From assembly GCF_900116145.1 (NCBI RefSeq), contig NZ_FPAB01000001.1:869135-933134 (forward strand): a stretch of DNA of 64,000 bases, in the 5' to 3' direction. This DNA is from Streptomyces harbinensis. Lineage in GTDB: Bacteria > Actinomycetota > Actinomycetes > Streptomycetales > Streptomycetaceae. This document shows positions 17,251 through 25,847 of this stretch, one piece after another. Position numbers and translations under genes: made by a program. Each line of letters begins with the position of its first letter. Position 1 is the stretch's first letter. The notes beneath the pieces were generated by a model. The model was not told the DNA's origin. It saw nothing but the letters and a program-made list of their open reading frames with translations, and ran no database searches.

Positions 17251-18162
17251 TCAGTGCTCGCGGGGGGCGGGCACCACATGGTCCGCGGACCCGGCCGGAG
17301 CGGCCGGCTCGGAGTGCACCGTGAGCAGCTGCCGCATGGCGCTCTCGGCGGCGGCCGGCTCCCCGGAGCTGATCGCGTCCAGGATCCGCTGGTGCAGCAC
17401 CAGGGACGCCTCGGAGGGGTGCTCGCAGCCGGAGACGGCGCCGCCGGAGACCTGGAGGGCGGCGGCCACGATGCCGGACAGGTGCTCCAGCATGCGGTTG
17501 CCCGCGGCCTGGAGCAGCAGCGAGTGGAACTCGGCGTCGGCCCGCGCGAAGGTGAGCCCGTCGCCCTGGCCGAGCGCGTGGTTCATGATCTCCACCATGT
17601 CGGCCAGCCGCTGGCGCACCTCGTCCCGGATGTCGCCGGCGGCGAGCCTGGCCGCCAGCGGCTCGATGGTCAGCCGCAGCTCGCACAGCTCGCGACGCTG
17701 GTCCTCGCGCTGCGGGCCGAAGGCACGCCACTCGATGATGTCCGGGTCGAGGAGATTCCAGTCGCCCACCGGACGGACCCGGGTGCCGACGTTGGGCCGG
17801 GCACTGACCAGCCCCTTGGCCTCCAGGACCCGCAGGGACTCGCGGACCACGGTGCGGGAGACCTCGAACCGCTGCCCGATCTCCTCGGGCACCAGCGGGC
17901 GGTCGGCGCCGAGGTCGCCGGAGACGATCATCTGACCGAGCTGCTGCACGAGTTGACCGTGCAGCCCGCGGCCCCGGCTGCCGGCGGCACGACGGCCGAC
18001 GCGGCCGAGATCGGGATCAGCTCCTTCCCACACGGGGGCGTTGGTGGTGCGTGCCGAGCCGGTGGACTCGGCGTAGGAGTAGCGGTCGAGGCCACCGGAG
18101 CCGGCCGGACCGGAGTCGGTGGAGCGGGTGGCGGTCATCATCGAGTGCGCAAGGGTAGTCAC
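17251..18162 (-). CDS. whiH: Sporulation regulator WhiH (GntR/FadR family)
   Basis: A 303-residue GntR-family regulator. A variable N-terminus of about 60 residues leads into GLHGQLVQQLGQMIVSGDLG and the winged helix (EEIGQRFEVSRTVVRESLRV), then an all-helical FCD domain (RADAEFHSLLLQAAGNRML, then MRQLLTVHSEP). Its position directly beside hrdB and its sequence match WhiH, which acts during septation of aerial hyphae. The start is uncertain: the GTG at 18162 follows AAAGGAGG with only one base of spacing, and the ATG at 18141 has no ribosome-binding site. A sigma-WhiG-like promoter lies upstream. Confidence 0.88.
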   Translation of the reverse strand: MTTLAHSMMTATRSTDSGPAGSGGLDRYSYAESTGSARTTNAPVWEGADPDLGRVGRRAAGSRGRGLHGQLVQQLGQMIVSGDLGADRPLVPEEIGQRFEVSRTVVRESLRVLEAKGLVSARPNVGTRVRPVGDWNLLDPDIIEWRAFGPQREDQRRELCELRLTIEPLAARLAAGDIRDEVRQRLADMVEIMNHALGQGDGLTFARADAEFHSLLLQAAGNRMLEHLSGIVAAALQVSGGAVSGCEHPSEASLVLHQRILDAISSGEPAAAESAMRQLLTVHSEPAAPAGSADHVVPAPREH

Positions 18163-18530
18163 GCCTCCTTTGTCGGCGGACCCCGCAACCACCTTGAGGT
18201 CTTTGGTGAAAAGCACACGAAAGGGTGATCGGCGACTCCCACATAATTGACGCCTAATCGGACGGAAATGGACTTCTCGCTGGCAATGCCGGGAAGCTCC
18301 GGGCAGTTGGGCACACCGCCCCGCCGCCCCGTGCGGCCGGCCCGGACAACTGCCCGCCGCCCAGGCCCCGCTGGGTCCGCGGCGGCGGCGCCGCGCACCG
18401 CCACCGCCACGGCTCGCACGCCCCGGCGCACGATCGCCGCACGGCAATCCGGCTGCGCCGGTGCCGAGATCCGGCGCTCCGCCCGGCCGGAACCGGCCGG
18501 GGCCCGCGTGCCCACGGGCCGGGCCGGCCC
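18163..18530. other. 368-bp intergenic region upstream of whiH
   Basis: The gap lies between the whiH start and the stop of the upstream Nudix gene. The whiH-proximal 100 bases are comparatively AT-rich and hold the WhiG-like promoter. The rest (about 18300-18530) is very GC-rich. I see no ORF, hairpin or repeat that I can support there. Confidence 0.5.
18226..18250 (-). promoter_or_regulatory. Candidate sigma-WhiG promoter of whiH
   Basis: On the minus strand, TCAA (18250-18247) and GCCGATCA (18233-18226) resemble the WhiG/FliA-class consensus TAAA-N15-GCCGATAA. The spacer is 13, slightly short. whiH is a known target of the sporulation sigma factor WhiG in Streptomyces, so the position about 65 bases upstream of the start codon fits. 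Confidence 0.5.
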
Positions 18531-19271
18531 TCACACGTCCGGGCGCAGCATCGGCGGGTTGAGGATGGTGGCGCCGCCGGCCCGGAACAACTGGGCCGGG
18601 CGACCGCCCTGCCGGGTGGTGGTGCCCCCGACCGGCACCAGGAACCCGGGGGTGCCGGTCACCTTGCGGTGGAAGTTGCGGGGGTCCAGGGAGACGCCCC
18701 ACACCGCCTCGTAGACCCTGCGCAGCTCGCCCACCGTGAATTCGGCGGGGCAGAACGCGGCGGCCAGCGAGGAGTATTCAATCTTCGAGCGGGCGCGCTC
18801 CACTCCGTCGGCGAGGATGCGCGCATGGTCGAAGGCCAGCTTCTCCACCGGCCCGCCCCGCGCGTCGCCGAGCAGGGACGCCACCGGCTTCCACTCCGCC
18901 CCGCCCGCGTCTCCTCCGGCGACCGGGGCCGGAAGATCGGGAGCCAGCACCAGATGCGCCACACTGACCACCCGCATGCGCGGATCACGGTCCGGATCGC
19001 CGTATGTGGCCAGTTGTTCCAGATGCGCGCCGGCCAGCCCGTCACTCTCGCCCTGCGCCCGCAGCCCGGTCTCCTCGGACAGTTCCCGGGCCGCTGCCGC
19101 GTCGAGGCATTCGCCGTCCCGGACGAAACCGCCCGGGAGCGCCCATGTCCCCCGGTACGGCTCCTCACCACGCCGCACGGTGAGGGCGCACAGGGCGTGC
19201 CTGCGGACCGTGAGCACGACCAGATCGACGGTGACGGCGAAGGGCGGGAAGTCGGACGGGTCGTAGGGCAT
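18531..19271 (-). CDS. Nudix hydrolase / NrtR-like regulator
   Basis: A 246-residue protein with an N-terminal Nudix domain and a C-terminal winged-helix segment ([20 protein letters not shown], then [13 protein letters not shown]), the NrtR architecture. The Nudix box is complete: GGFVRDGE, seven residues, then RELSEETGL. NrtR proteins bind ADP-ribose and control NAD genes, and often have lost catalysis. Here all catalytic acids are present, so hydrolase activity is possible. The start ATG ([11 protein letters not shown]) is the one that begins the domain. The operator and targets are unknown, and no NAD gene is adjacent. Confidence 0.87.
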   Translation of the reverse strand: MPYDPSDFPPFAVTVDLVVLTVRRHALCALTVRRGEEPYRGTWALPGGFVRDGECLDAAAARELSEETGLRAQGESDGLAGAHLEQLATYGDPDRDPRMRVVSVAHLVLAPDLPAPVAGGDAGGAEWKPVASLLGDARGGPVEKLAFDHARILADGVERARSKIEYSSLAAAFCPAEFTVGELRRVYEAVWGVSLDPRNFHRKVTGTPGFLVPVGGTTTRQGGRPAQLFRAGGATILNPPMLRPDV

Positions 19272-19303
19272 GCCGTGATCATAGGGGTCACCATGACGCC
19301 TTA

Positions 19304-20503
19304 TCAGGGCCTTGGACCGGACTGCGGCTGCCGCATGCAGCGGCGCAGCGGTTCGGGGTCCATGCCGTCGTTCATCGCCTGGTGCAGCAGCGCGGCGAAC
19401 AGGTACTCGGAATCCGTCTCCAGTGCCCGCATGAGGGCGATCCGGGCACCGACCGCGTCCCCGGTGCACCAGGCGACCCAGCCGGCCAGGGTGAGCGGTG
19501 GGGCGGCGTGCCCCTCGTAGGCGCCCACGCAGCGGCGGGCCAGCGCCCGCCACAGGCGCAGGGCCGGTGCGGCGTCGGGGCCCTCCATCCAGGAGGCGAG
19601 GGTGTCGCGCAGGGGCAGGTCCTGGAGTCCCAGGATCATCCGGGCGGCCTCGTCGGAGGTGATCAGCGCGTCGTCGCGGTCGTCCGCCGCCTGCACGGGA
19701 TCGACCCGCTCGGCGCGCTCGCCCTGGTGGCTGTCGGCGCCTCGCTGGGCCGGGATCGCCGCCCGGTGCGGGGCCCGGCGCAGCCGGGCGAGCAGCCGCC
19801 GCGCCAGCTCCAGGGTCTCCTGTCGCACCGACTCCGCCTCCGGCCCCAGCAGCTTGGGCATCAGCGCTCCGGCCGCCGCGTCCAGCTCCCGGACCTGGCG
19901 GGCCACCGCGGGGCCGCGCAGCGGGCGGATCCGCCGCTCCAGGGCGCGCTGGGTGCCCTGGACCCGGATGCCGCTGACGGCCGAGGCCGCGGCCAGCGGG
20001 GTCGAGCCGGCGTCCGGGACGGGGGTGCCGTCCGCGTCGCAGCAGCCGGAGCGGACGCAGAGGTAGGACCAGAAGCGGCGCTCGGCGAGGTACAGCGCCT
20101 CGCACACCGGGATCTCCCGGGCGCCGCAGGCGATCCGCAGCAGCTGGGCCAGGGGCCGCAGCCGTTCCATCCCTTCGCGGCCGGTGCCCGGTGCGTCGGC
20201 GTCCGGGCAGAGGTAGACGACCGCACCCGTCAGCTCCTCGGGGCCCGGCTCACCGCCGGTCGCCAGGGCGGAGGCCAGCGCTTCGGCATGGGCGGGCCAC
20301 TCGGCGGGGTCGGCGGGCAGTGTGGCGCGGATCCGGCCGACGACCCGGCTGCGCGGCCCGTAGAGCCCCGCGATCACGATGCAGTCCTCCGGGTGGTACC
20401 CGAGCAGGTACGGAAGGGCGTCGGCGAGGTCTCCGGGGTTGCGCAGCACGACGTCGGCGTCGAGAGCGGTGACGGGCTGAACGGTGTTGCCGTGTGGAGT
20501 CAT
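19304..20503 (-). CDS. DUF4192 domain-containing protein
   Basis: A 399-residue protein of the actinobacterial DUF4192 family, recognised from [20 protein letters not shown] and [18 protein letters not shown] near the N-terminus and the C-terminal [19 protein letters not shown] segment. There is no signal peptide or transmembrane helix. The middle (about 240-300) is charged and low in conservation. The start is the ATG of MTPHGNT; upstream in-frame sequence looks non-coding. The gene is divergent from recQ, which is its usual position in Streptomyces. No biochemical role is known to me. Confidence 0.82.
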   Translation of the reverse strand: MTPHGNTVQPVTALDADVVLRNPGDLADALPYLLGYHPEDCIVIAGLYGPRSRVVGRIRATLPADPAEWPAHAEALASALATGGEPGPEELTGAVVYLCPDADAPGTGREGMERLRPLAQLLRIACGAREIPVCEALYLAERRFWSYLCVRSGCCDADGTPVPDAGSTPLAAASAVSGIRVQGTQRALERRIRPLRGPAVARQVRELDAAAGALMPKLLGPEAESVRQETLELARRLLARLRRAPHRAAIPAQRGADSHQGERAERVDPVQAADDRDDALITSDEAARMILGLQDLPLRDTLASWMEGPDAAPALRLWRALARRCVGAYEGHAAPPLTLAGWVAWCTGDAVGARIALMRALETDSEYLFAALLHQAMNDGMDPEPLRRCMRQPQSGPRP

Positions 20504-20644
20504 GCCATGACTGTGCCTGACATCAGCGGATTCTTGCTGAAAGTTATCCACAACCCCACTCATACTGTTTCATTTTGGGATTGTCCCTCCGGTTTTCCAC
20601 AGGGGGCATTCGCATCCGGACCGGCTTTCCGTTTGCATGGGGGC
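20504..20644. promoter_or_regulatory. AT-rich divergent promoter region, DUF4192 gene / recQ-like gene
   Basis: This 141-base gap contains the most AT-rich run nearby (around 20535-20580, with TTCTTGCTGAAAGTTATCC and CATACTGTTTCATTTTGG). It is well placed for overlapping divergent promoters. I could not assign -10/-35 elements with confidence. Confidence 0.35.
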
Positions 20645-22849
20645 ATGGAGCAGCAGACCACCCCGGGATCCACCCCACCCACCCCGACCGACACCGAGGA
20701 CCTGCGCACGGCGGCCGACACCGTCCTCGCGCGGCTGGTGGGCGACCCCACCGGCGCCGCCCGGCTGCGCCCCGACCAGTGGCGCGCCGTGGAGGCCCTG
20801 GTGGCCCACCGGCGCCGGGCCCTGGTCGTCCAGCGCACCGGCTGGGGGAAGTCCGCCGTCTACTTCGTGGCCACCGCGCTGCTGCGCGCACGGGGCGACG
20901 GCCCAACTGTGATCATCTCGCCGCTGCTCGCCCTCATGCGCAACCAGATCGACGCCGCCCGCCGGGCCGGTATCGCGGCCCGCACCATCAACTCCGCCAA
21001 CCCCCAGGAGTGGGCCGACATCCGCGCGGAGGTCGCGGCAGGCGACGTCGACGTCCTGCTGGTCTCCCCCGAGCGGCTCAACTCACCCGACTTCCGTGAC
21101 GACGTCCTTCCCGAACTCGCCTCCTCCACCGGCCTGCTGGTCGTCGACGAGGCGCACTGCATCTCCGACTGGGGGCACGACTTCCGTCCCGACTACCGGC
21201 GGCTGCGCACCCTGCTGTCCGAGCTGCCCGCCGGGGTGCCGGTGCTGGCCACCACCGCGACCGCCAACGCCCGCGTCACCGCCGACGTCGCCGAACAACT
21301 GGAGACCGGCGGCGGCCCCGACGGCGGCACCCTCGTACTGCGCGGCCCGCTGGAACGCGAGAGCCTGCGGCTCTCCGTCCTGCGCCTGCCCGACGCCGCC
21401 CACCGGCTCGCCTGGCTCGACGGACATCTGGAGCAGCTGCCGGGATCCGGCATCATCTACACCCTCACCGTCGCCGCCGCCGAGGAGGTCACCGCCTACC
21501 TGCGCGCCCGCGGCCACCGGGTCGCCTCCTACACCGGCCGCACCGAGAACGCCGACCGCGAGGCCGCCGAGGCCGACCTGCTCGCCAACCGGGTCAAGGC
21601 CCTCGTCGCCACCTCGGCGCTCGGCATGGGATTCGACAAACCCGATCTCGGCTTCGTCGTCCACCTGGGCTCCCCCTCCTCCCCCATCGCCTACTACCAG
21701 CAGATCGGCCGCGCCGGACGCGCCCTCGACCAGGCCGAGGTGCTGCTGCTCCCCGGCCCGGAGGACGAGGCGATCTGGCGGTACTTCGCCTCCCTGGCCT
21801 TCCCTCCCGAGGAACAGGTCCGGCACACCCTGGCGGTCCTGGCCGAGGCGGGGGCGCCGATGTCCCTCCCCGCGCTGGAACCGCGCGTCGATCTGCGCCG
21901 CTCCCGGCTGGAGACGATGCTCAAGGTCCTCGACGTGGACGGCGCGGTACGCCGCGTACGCGGCGGCTGGGCCGCCACCGGTGCCGCCTGGGAGTACGAC
22001 ACGGAGCGCTACGCCTGGGTGGCCCGGCAGCGCGCTGCCGAGCAGCAGGCCATGCGCGACTACGTCACGGCGGCCGGCTGCCGGATGGAGTTCCTGCGCG
22101 GCCAGCTGGACGATCCGCAGGCCACCCCCTGCGGGCGGTGCGACAACTGCGCGGGCGCCCGGTTCGACGCGGTCGTCGCACCGGACGCGCTGGCCGCCGC
22201 GCACGGCGAGCTCACCCGCCCCGGCACCGCCGTGGAACCGCGCCGGATGTGGCCCACTGGACTGCCCTCGATCGGCCTCGACCTCAAGGGCCGTATCCCG
22301 CCCGACGAGCAGGCCGCCGCCGGGCGGGCCCTGGGCCGGCTCTCCGACATCGGCTGGGGCAACCGGCTGCGCCCGCTGCTCGCCCCCGGTGCCGCCGACG
22401 CCCCGGTGCCGGACGACGTGGCGCACGCCGTGGTCACCGTGCTGGCCGACTGGGCGAAGGGCCCCGGCGGCTGGGCCAGTGGTGAACCGGAGGCCACGCC
22501 CAGGCCGGTCGGGGTGGTCGTCCTCGATTCCCGCTCCCGGCCGCGCCTCGTGCACTCCCTGGGCGAACGCATCGCCACCGTGGGCCGGCTCCCGCTGCTG
22601 GGCAGCGTGCGGCACACCGGGGAAGCCGGGCGGTCCGCACCCGGCAACAGCGCCCAGCGGCTGCGCGCTCTGCACGGCTCCCTGGAACTGCCGGCCCCGC
22701 TCAGCGAGGCCCTGCGCTCGGCCGGCGGCCCTGTGCTGCTGGTCGACGACTACACCGAATCCGGCTGGACCCTGGCCGTGGCCGCCCGGCTGCTGCGCCG
22801 CGCCGGCGCCTCCGCGGTACTCCCCCTGGTCCTGGCGGTGCAGGGATGA
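20645..22849 (+). CDS. RecQ-family ATP-dependent DNA helicase with C-terminal phosphoribosyltransferase-like domain
   Basis: A 734-residue protein. Helicase motifs are in order: motif I RTGWGKS (Lys69), motif II DEAH (168-171) inside the RecQ signature CISDWGHDFRPDY, motif III TTATA, and motif VI QQIGRAGRA. A zinc-binding segment follows the RecQ core (CRMEF, then CGRCDNC). The last 100 residues are unlike RecQ. They contain VLLVDDYTESGWTL, which is the PRPP-binding loop of type I phosphoribosyltransferases such as ComF. Expected role: 3'-5' unwinding in recombinational repair; what the PRT-like tail binds is unknown. The start ATG has only a weak ribosome-binding site. It converges with rnhB, 12 bases apart. 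Confidence 0.9.
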   Translation: MEQQTTPGSTPPTPTDTEDLRTAADTVLARLVGDPTGAARLRPDQWRAVEALVAHRRRALVVQRTGWGKSAVYFVATALLRARGDGPTVIISPLLALMRNQIDAARRAGIAARTINSANPQEWADIRAEVAAGDVDVLLVSPERLNSPDFRDDVLPELASSTGLLVVDEAHCISDWGHDFRPDYRRLRTLLSELPAGVPVLATTATANARVTADVAEQLETGGGPDGGTLVLRGPLERESLRLSVLRLPDAAHRLAWLDGHLEQLPGSGIIYTLTVAAAEEVTAYLRARGHRVASYTGRTENADREAAEADLLANRVKALVATSALGMGFDKPDLGFVVHLGSPSSPIAYYQQIGRAGRALDQAEVLLLPGPEDEAIWRYFASLAFPPEEQVRHTLAVLAEAGAPMSLPALEPRVDLRRSRLETMLKVLDVDGAVRRVRGGWAATGAAWEYDTERYAWVARQRAAEQQAMRDYVTAAGCRMEFLRGQLDDPQATPCGRCDNCAGARFDAVVAPDALAAAHGELTRPGTAVEPRRMWPTGLPSIGLDLKGRIPPDEQAAAGRALGRLSDIGWGNRLRPLLAPGAADAPVPDDVAHAVVTVLADWAKGPGGWASGEPEATPRPVGVVVLDSRSRPRLVHSLGERIATVGRLPLLGSVRHTGEAGRSAPGNSAQRLRALHGSLELPAPLSEALRSAGGPVLLVDDYTESGWTLAVAARLLRRAGASAVLPLVLAVQG

Positions 22850-22861
22850 GCCGGGTACCGG

Positions 22862-23566
22862 TCAGAAGAAGCCGAGCTGGCCGGCGTCCTCCAGGGACTC
22901 CCGCTCCGGGGCCTCCCGGTGCGGGGGCAGCTTCAGATGACGCCACCGCGGCAGCTGGTCCAGATAGGCCCAGGAACGGCGATGGTGCTCGGTCGGTCCC
23001 TCCTCCTCCAGCGCGGCCCGGTGCACCGGGGAGGGGTAGCCGGCGTTGCTGTCGAAACCGAACGCCGGGTGGTCCCCGGCCAGTTCCGCCAGCATCGCGT
23101 CCCGGGTGACCTTGGCGATGACCGAGGCGGCGGCCACCGACACACAGGAGAGATCGCCCTTGATCACCGTGCGGACCTGCCAGGGGGCGCCCAGATAGTC
23201 GTGCTTGCCGTCCAGGATCACCGCGTCGGGGCGCACCGGCAGCCCCTCCAGGGCCCGCACCGCGGCCAGCCGCAGCGCGGCGGTCATCCCCAGTGCGTCG
23301 ATCTCCTGCGCCGAGGCGTGCCCGAGCGCGTGAGCGGTCACCCAGCCGCTGAGCACCTCGGCGAGCGCCGCCCGGCGGGCCGGGGTCAGCAGCTTGGAGT
23401 CCGTCAGCCCCTCGGGCGGACGGCGCAGCCCGGTGACGGCGGCGCACACCGTGACCGGCCCCGCCCAGGCGCCGCGGCCGACCTCGTCCACCCCGGCGAC
23501 GATCCGCGCCCCGGTGGTGGCGCGAAGTGACCGCTCGACACGATGAGTAGGAGGTTCGTAGGCCAT
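22862..23566 (-). CDS. rnhB: Ribonuclease HII
   Basis: A 234-residue type 2 RNase H that nicks DNA at embedded ribonucleotides. The signature [16 protein letters not shown] with its Asp-Glu pair lies near residue 30, DSKLL and LDGKHDYL follow, and the third and fourth carboxylates are in VIAKVTRD. The conserved [14 protein letters not shown] stretch is present. Start: ATG of MAYEPPTH; the 108 in-frame codons upstream are an artefact of high GC. The C-terminal tail ([15 protein letters not shown]) is normal for actinobacteria. Confidence 0.94.
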   Translation of the reverse strand: MAYEPPTHRVERSLRATTGARIVAGVDEVGRGAWAGPVTVCAAVTGLRRPPEGLTDSKLLTPARRAALAEVLSGWVTAHALGHASAQEIDALGMTAALRLAAVRALEGLPVRPDAVILDGKHDYLGAPWQVRTVIKGDLSCVSVAAASVIAKVTRDAMLAELAGDHPAFGFDSNAGYPSPVHRAALEEEGPTEHHRRSWAYLDQLPRWRHLKLPPHREAPERESLEDAGQLGFF

Positions 23567-23628
23567 GACACCACCCAGCCTAGTTGCCGCCGCGCCACCG
23601 CCCCGACCGAGGGTCGGCCGCGCCCCGC

Positions 23629-24312
23629 TCAGCGCCGGTTCGGCGGCCTCGTTCCCGCGCTCTCGAAGGGGAGTTCGGGGGTGTGCCAGTGCTCGAAGGG
23701 CCGGTCCAGGTGGTACCGCCCGTTGCGGCCCAGACGCAGTTCCCTGGTCTCGCCGTTGCCCGGATTGGACAGCGACTCGAACTCGGCCACCGACCAGTGC
23801 AGCCAGCGCATGCAGAACAGCCGCATGGTCAGCCCATGGGTCACCAGCAGCACGTTCGGCGGATGGTCGGGCGACTCGAAGCTGCGCCACAGACTCTCCA
23901 GGAAGGCGCCCACCCGGTCGTACACATCCGCGCCCGACTCACCCTGTGCGAAGCGGTAGAAGAAGTGCCCGTACGCGTCCCGCGCCCGTTTCTGCCGGCG
24001 CACGTCCTCCCGGTCCTGCCAGTTCCCCCAGTCCTGCTCCCGCAGCCGGGGCTCCTCGCGCACCCGCACCAGCGTGGGGTCAAGGCCCAGCAGCTGGAAC
24101 GTCTGGAGCGTGCGCCGATAGGGAGACACATACGCCGACACGCCCTCCTCGCCGAACACCGCCCGCAACCGCGCGCCGGCCTCCACGGCCTGCCGCCGTC
24201 CCTGGTCCGTCAGCTCCAGGGCGTGGTCGGGGATGCGCTCGTAGACCGAGTCGTCGTAGTTACCCTGTGACTCTCCGTGCCGGAGCAGAACAATGCGCCT
24301 GGGCTGTGCCAT
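23629..24312 (-). CDS. Histidine phosphatase family protein (phosphoglycerate mutase-like)
   Basis: A 227-residue branch 1 histidine phosphatase. The phosphorylated histidine lies in [10 protein letters not shown] at residue 12, and the second catalytic histidine lies in [15 protein letters not shown] and EQDWGNW are the usual substrate-loop positions. The family includes cofactor-dependent phosphoglycerate mutases and broad phosphatases; this length and the absence of the glycolytic signature favour a phosphatase. The neighbours on the same strand give no substrate hint. Confidence 0.88.
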   Translation of the reverse strand: MAQPRRIVLLRHGESQGNYDDSVYERIPDHALELTDQGRRQAVEAGARLRAVFGEEGVSAYVSPYRRTLQTFQLLGLDPTLVRVREEPRLREQDWGNWQDREDVRRQKRARDAYGHFFYRFAQGESGADVYDRVGAFLESLWRSFESPDHPPNVLLVTHGLTMRLFCMRWLHWSVAEFESLSNPGNGETRELRLGRNGRYHLDRPFEHWHTPELPFESAGTRPPNRR

Positions 24313-24347
24313 GCGCTCAGCCTAGTTCTCGTCGGGGCGCCGGCCGC

Positions 24348-24956
24348 TCAGACCGTCCAGGACGGCTCCACATCGATGACATCGCCGGTGAGCGAGGCGA
24401 TGTCGTCACCCGTCTGCGCCCGCACGCCCAGCCGCTCCACCCGGTCGGCCCGGTACTTGGCGCGTTCGGCCGACGAGTTCCACATCGACAGCACCAGGAA
24501 CGCGTGGTCGTCCGCCGCTTCCGCGAAGACCCCGCGCAGCATGCCGGGCGAGCCGGCCATCGCCGGGTTCCACACCCGCTCCTGCATCAGCGCGAAATGC
24601 TCGGCCCGGTCCTCGTGAACCGTGCAGTGCGCCACCCGCAGCAGATCGGCGTCCGTGAACCGCGGCTCGAACCCCATCTTCACATCGAAGCGGTACTCGA
24701 ACAGCCGCACCACCGGGTCCCGGTAACTGTCGCGCTGACCTGCCGCGATACGGTCGTGCGCGTCCACCATGAAGGAGTCGTAGGACGAACGGCTCTCCCA
24801 GAAGGTGAACAGGTGCACCACCCCCGGCTCCCGCCGGCTCCAGCCGCCGCCCTGCCCCCGGAACCCCGGCTCACGGGGCAGCACGGCCCACTCCTGTTGC
24901 CCCCGGTGAAAGCCGCTTCGGTCGATCACGGTGCAGCGTGTCCACTTGACCAGCAC
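24348..24956 (-). CDS. YdbC / DUF4937-type dimeric alpha-beta barrel protein
   Basis: A 202-residue protein with two ABM-like (ferredoxin-fold) repeats: LVKWTRCTVIDRSGFHRGQQ with VHLFTFWESRSSYDSFM, and LLRVAHCTVHEDRAEHFALM with AFLVLSMWNSSAERAKY. Such proteins resemble antibiotic-biosynthesis monooxygenases and heme-degrading folds but often have no assigned activity. The start is a GTG; the region upstream is the short gap to the NAD(P)-binding gene. It probably belongs to the same transcription unit. Confidence 0.78.
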   Translation of the reverse strand: MLVKWTRCTVIDRSGFHRGQQEWAVLPREPGFRGQGGGWSRREPGVVHLFTFWESRSSYDSFMVDAHDRIAAGQRDSYRDPVVRLFEYRFDVKMGFEPRFTDADLLRVAHCTVHEDRAEHFALMQERVWNPAMAGSPGMLRGVFAEAADDHAFLVLSMWNSSAERAKYRADRVERLGVRAQTGDDIASLTGDVIDVEPSWTV

Positions 24957-24986
24957 CGCGCCATCGTACGGCCATCCGGGGGACCC

Positions 24987-25772
24987 TCACCGCATCGCGC
25001 CCCGCCGTGTCAGGAACTCCTCGAAGGTGCCGCGCCCCTGCGCGTGATCCGGCGCCAGCAACCCGCCGTCCCGCACCGCCCGCACCACCTTCCCCGGAAG
25101 CCGCAGCGGCAGCACCGGCCGGTGCCACCCCTGGGCCCGCGCCGTCAGACGTGCCAGCTCCCGCAGCTCACGCACCCGGGGTCCGCCGAAGTCGGCCACC
25201 CGCCCGGCCGGCTCCCCCACCGCCAGCTCCGCCAGCCGATCGCCCACCTCCCGCACCTCCACCGGCTGCACCCGCGCGTCCCCGCCCAGCGTGCACACCA
25301 CGGGCGCCGCCCGCTGCACCGTCGTCAGCCGCGCGATCAGATCGTGGAACTGGGTGGCCCGCAACGTGGTCCACGGCAGACCCGAGTCCGCCACGATCCG
25401 CTCGCACGCCACCTTGTGCCGGTAGTAGCCCAGCGGCACCCGGTCCGCGCCCACGATCGAGATGTACACCAGGTGCGGCCGGGAGCCGCGCAGCGCCGCC
25501 TCCACCAGATGGCGCGTGGCCACGGTGTCGTCCTTCGCCGGCGCACTCGCGCAGTGCACCACCGTCGCGGCCCCCTCCAGCGCCGCGTCCAGACCGACAC
25601 CGGTGGCCAGATCACCCACCGCCCACTCCCGGGGCGTGCGATCGGCCCGCGGATGCGGGCGCCGGCTGAGCACCCGCACCTCGTACTCGTCCTCCAGCAG
25701 CCGCCGCACCACCTCCCGGCCCAGCGTCCCCGTCCCCCCGGTCACCACGATCGCACCGCTGCTCGGCTCCAT
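24987..25772 (-). CDS. NAD(P)H-binding (atypical short-chain dehydrogenase, NmrA-like) protein
   Basis: A 261-residue Rossmann protein with the dinucleotide loop VVTGGTGTLGREVVRRLL near residue 10 and VYISIVGADRVPLGYYRHK at the position of the extended-SDR active site. It has Tyr and Lys in the order YYRHK, so a YxxxK-like pair is present. The C-terminal half (EVREVGDRLAELAVGEPAGR) is typical of NmrA/HSCARG-like proteins, which act as redox sensors or epimerase-like enzymes. The substrate is unknown. The gene is preceded by a short gap after nrdJ and is on the same strand. Confidence 0.85.
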   Translation of the reverse strand: MEPSSGAIVVTGGTGTLGREVVRRLLEDEYEVRVLSRRPHPRADRTPREWAVGDLATGVGLDAALEGAATVVHCASAPAKDDTVATRHLVEAALRGSRPHLVYISIVGADRVPLGYYRHKVACERIVADSGLPWTTLRATQFHDLIARLTTVQRAAPVVCTLGGDARVQPVEVREVGDRLAELAVGEPAGRVADFGGPRVRELRELARLTARAQGWHRPVLPLRLPGKVVRAVRDGGLLAPDHAQGRGTFEEFLTRRGAMR

Positions 25773-25847
25773 CCCCCCATGGTGCGCGGCGACCCGGCGG
25801 GGCCGGGGAAGAACCGCCGCACGGTCCTCCCCCGGCCCCGGGACGGA

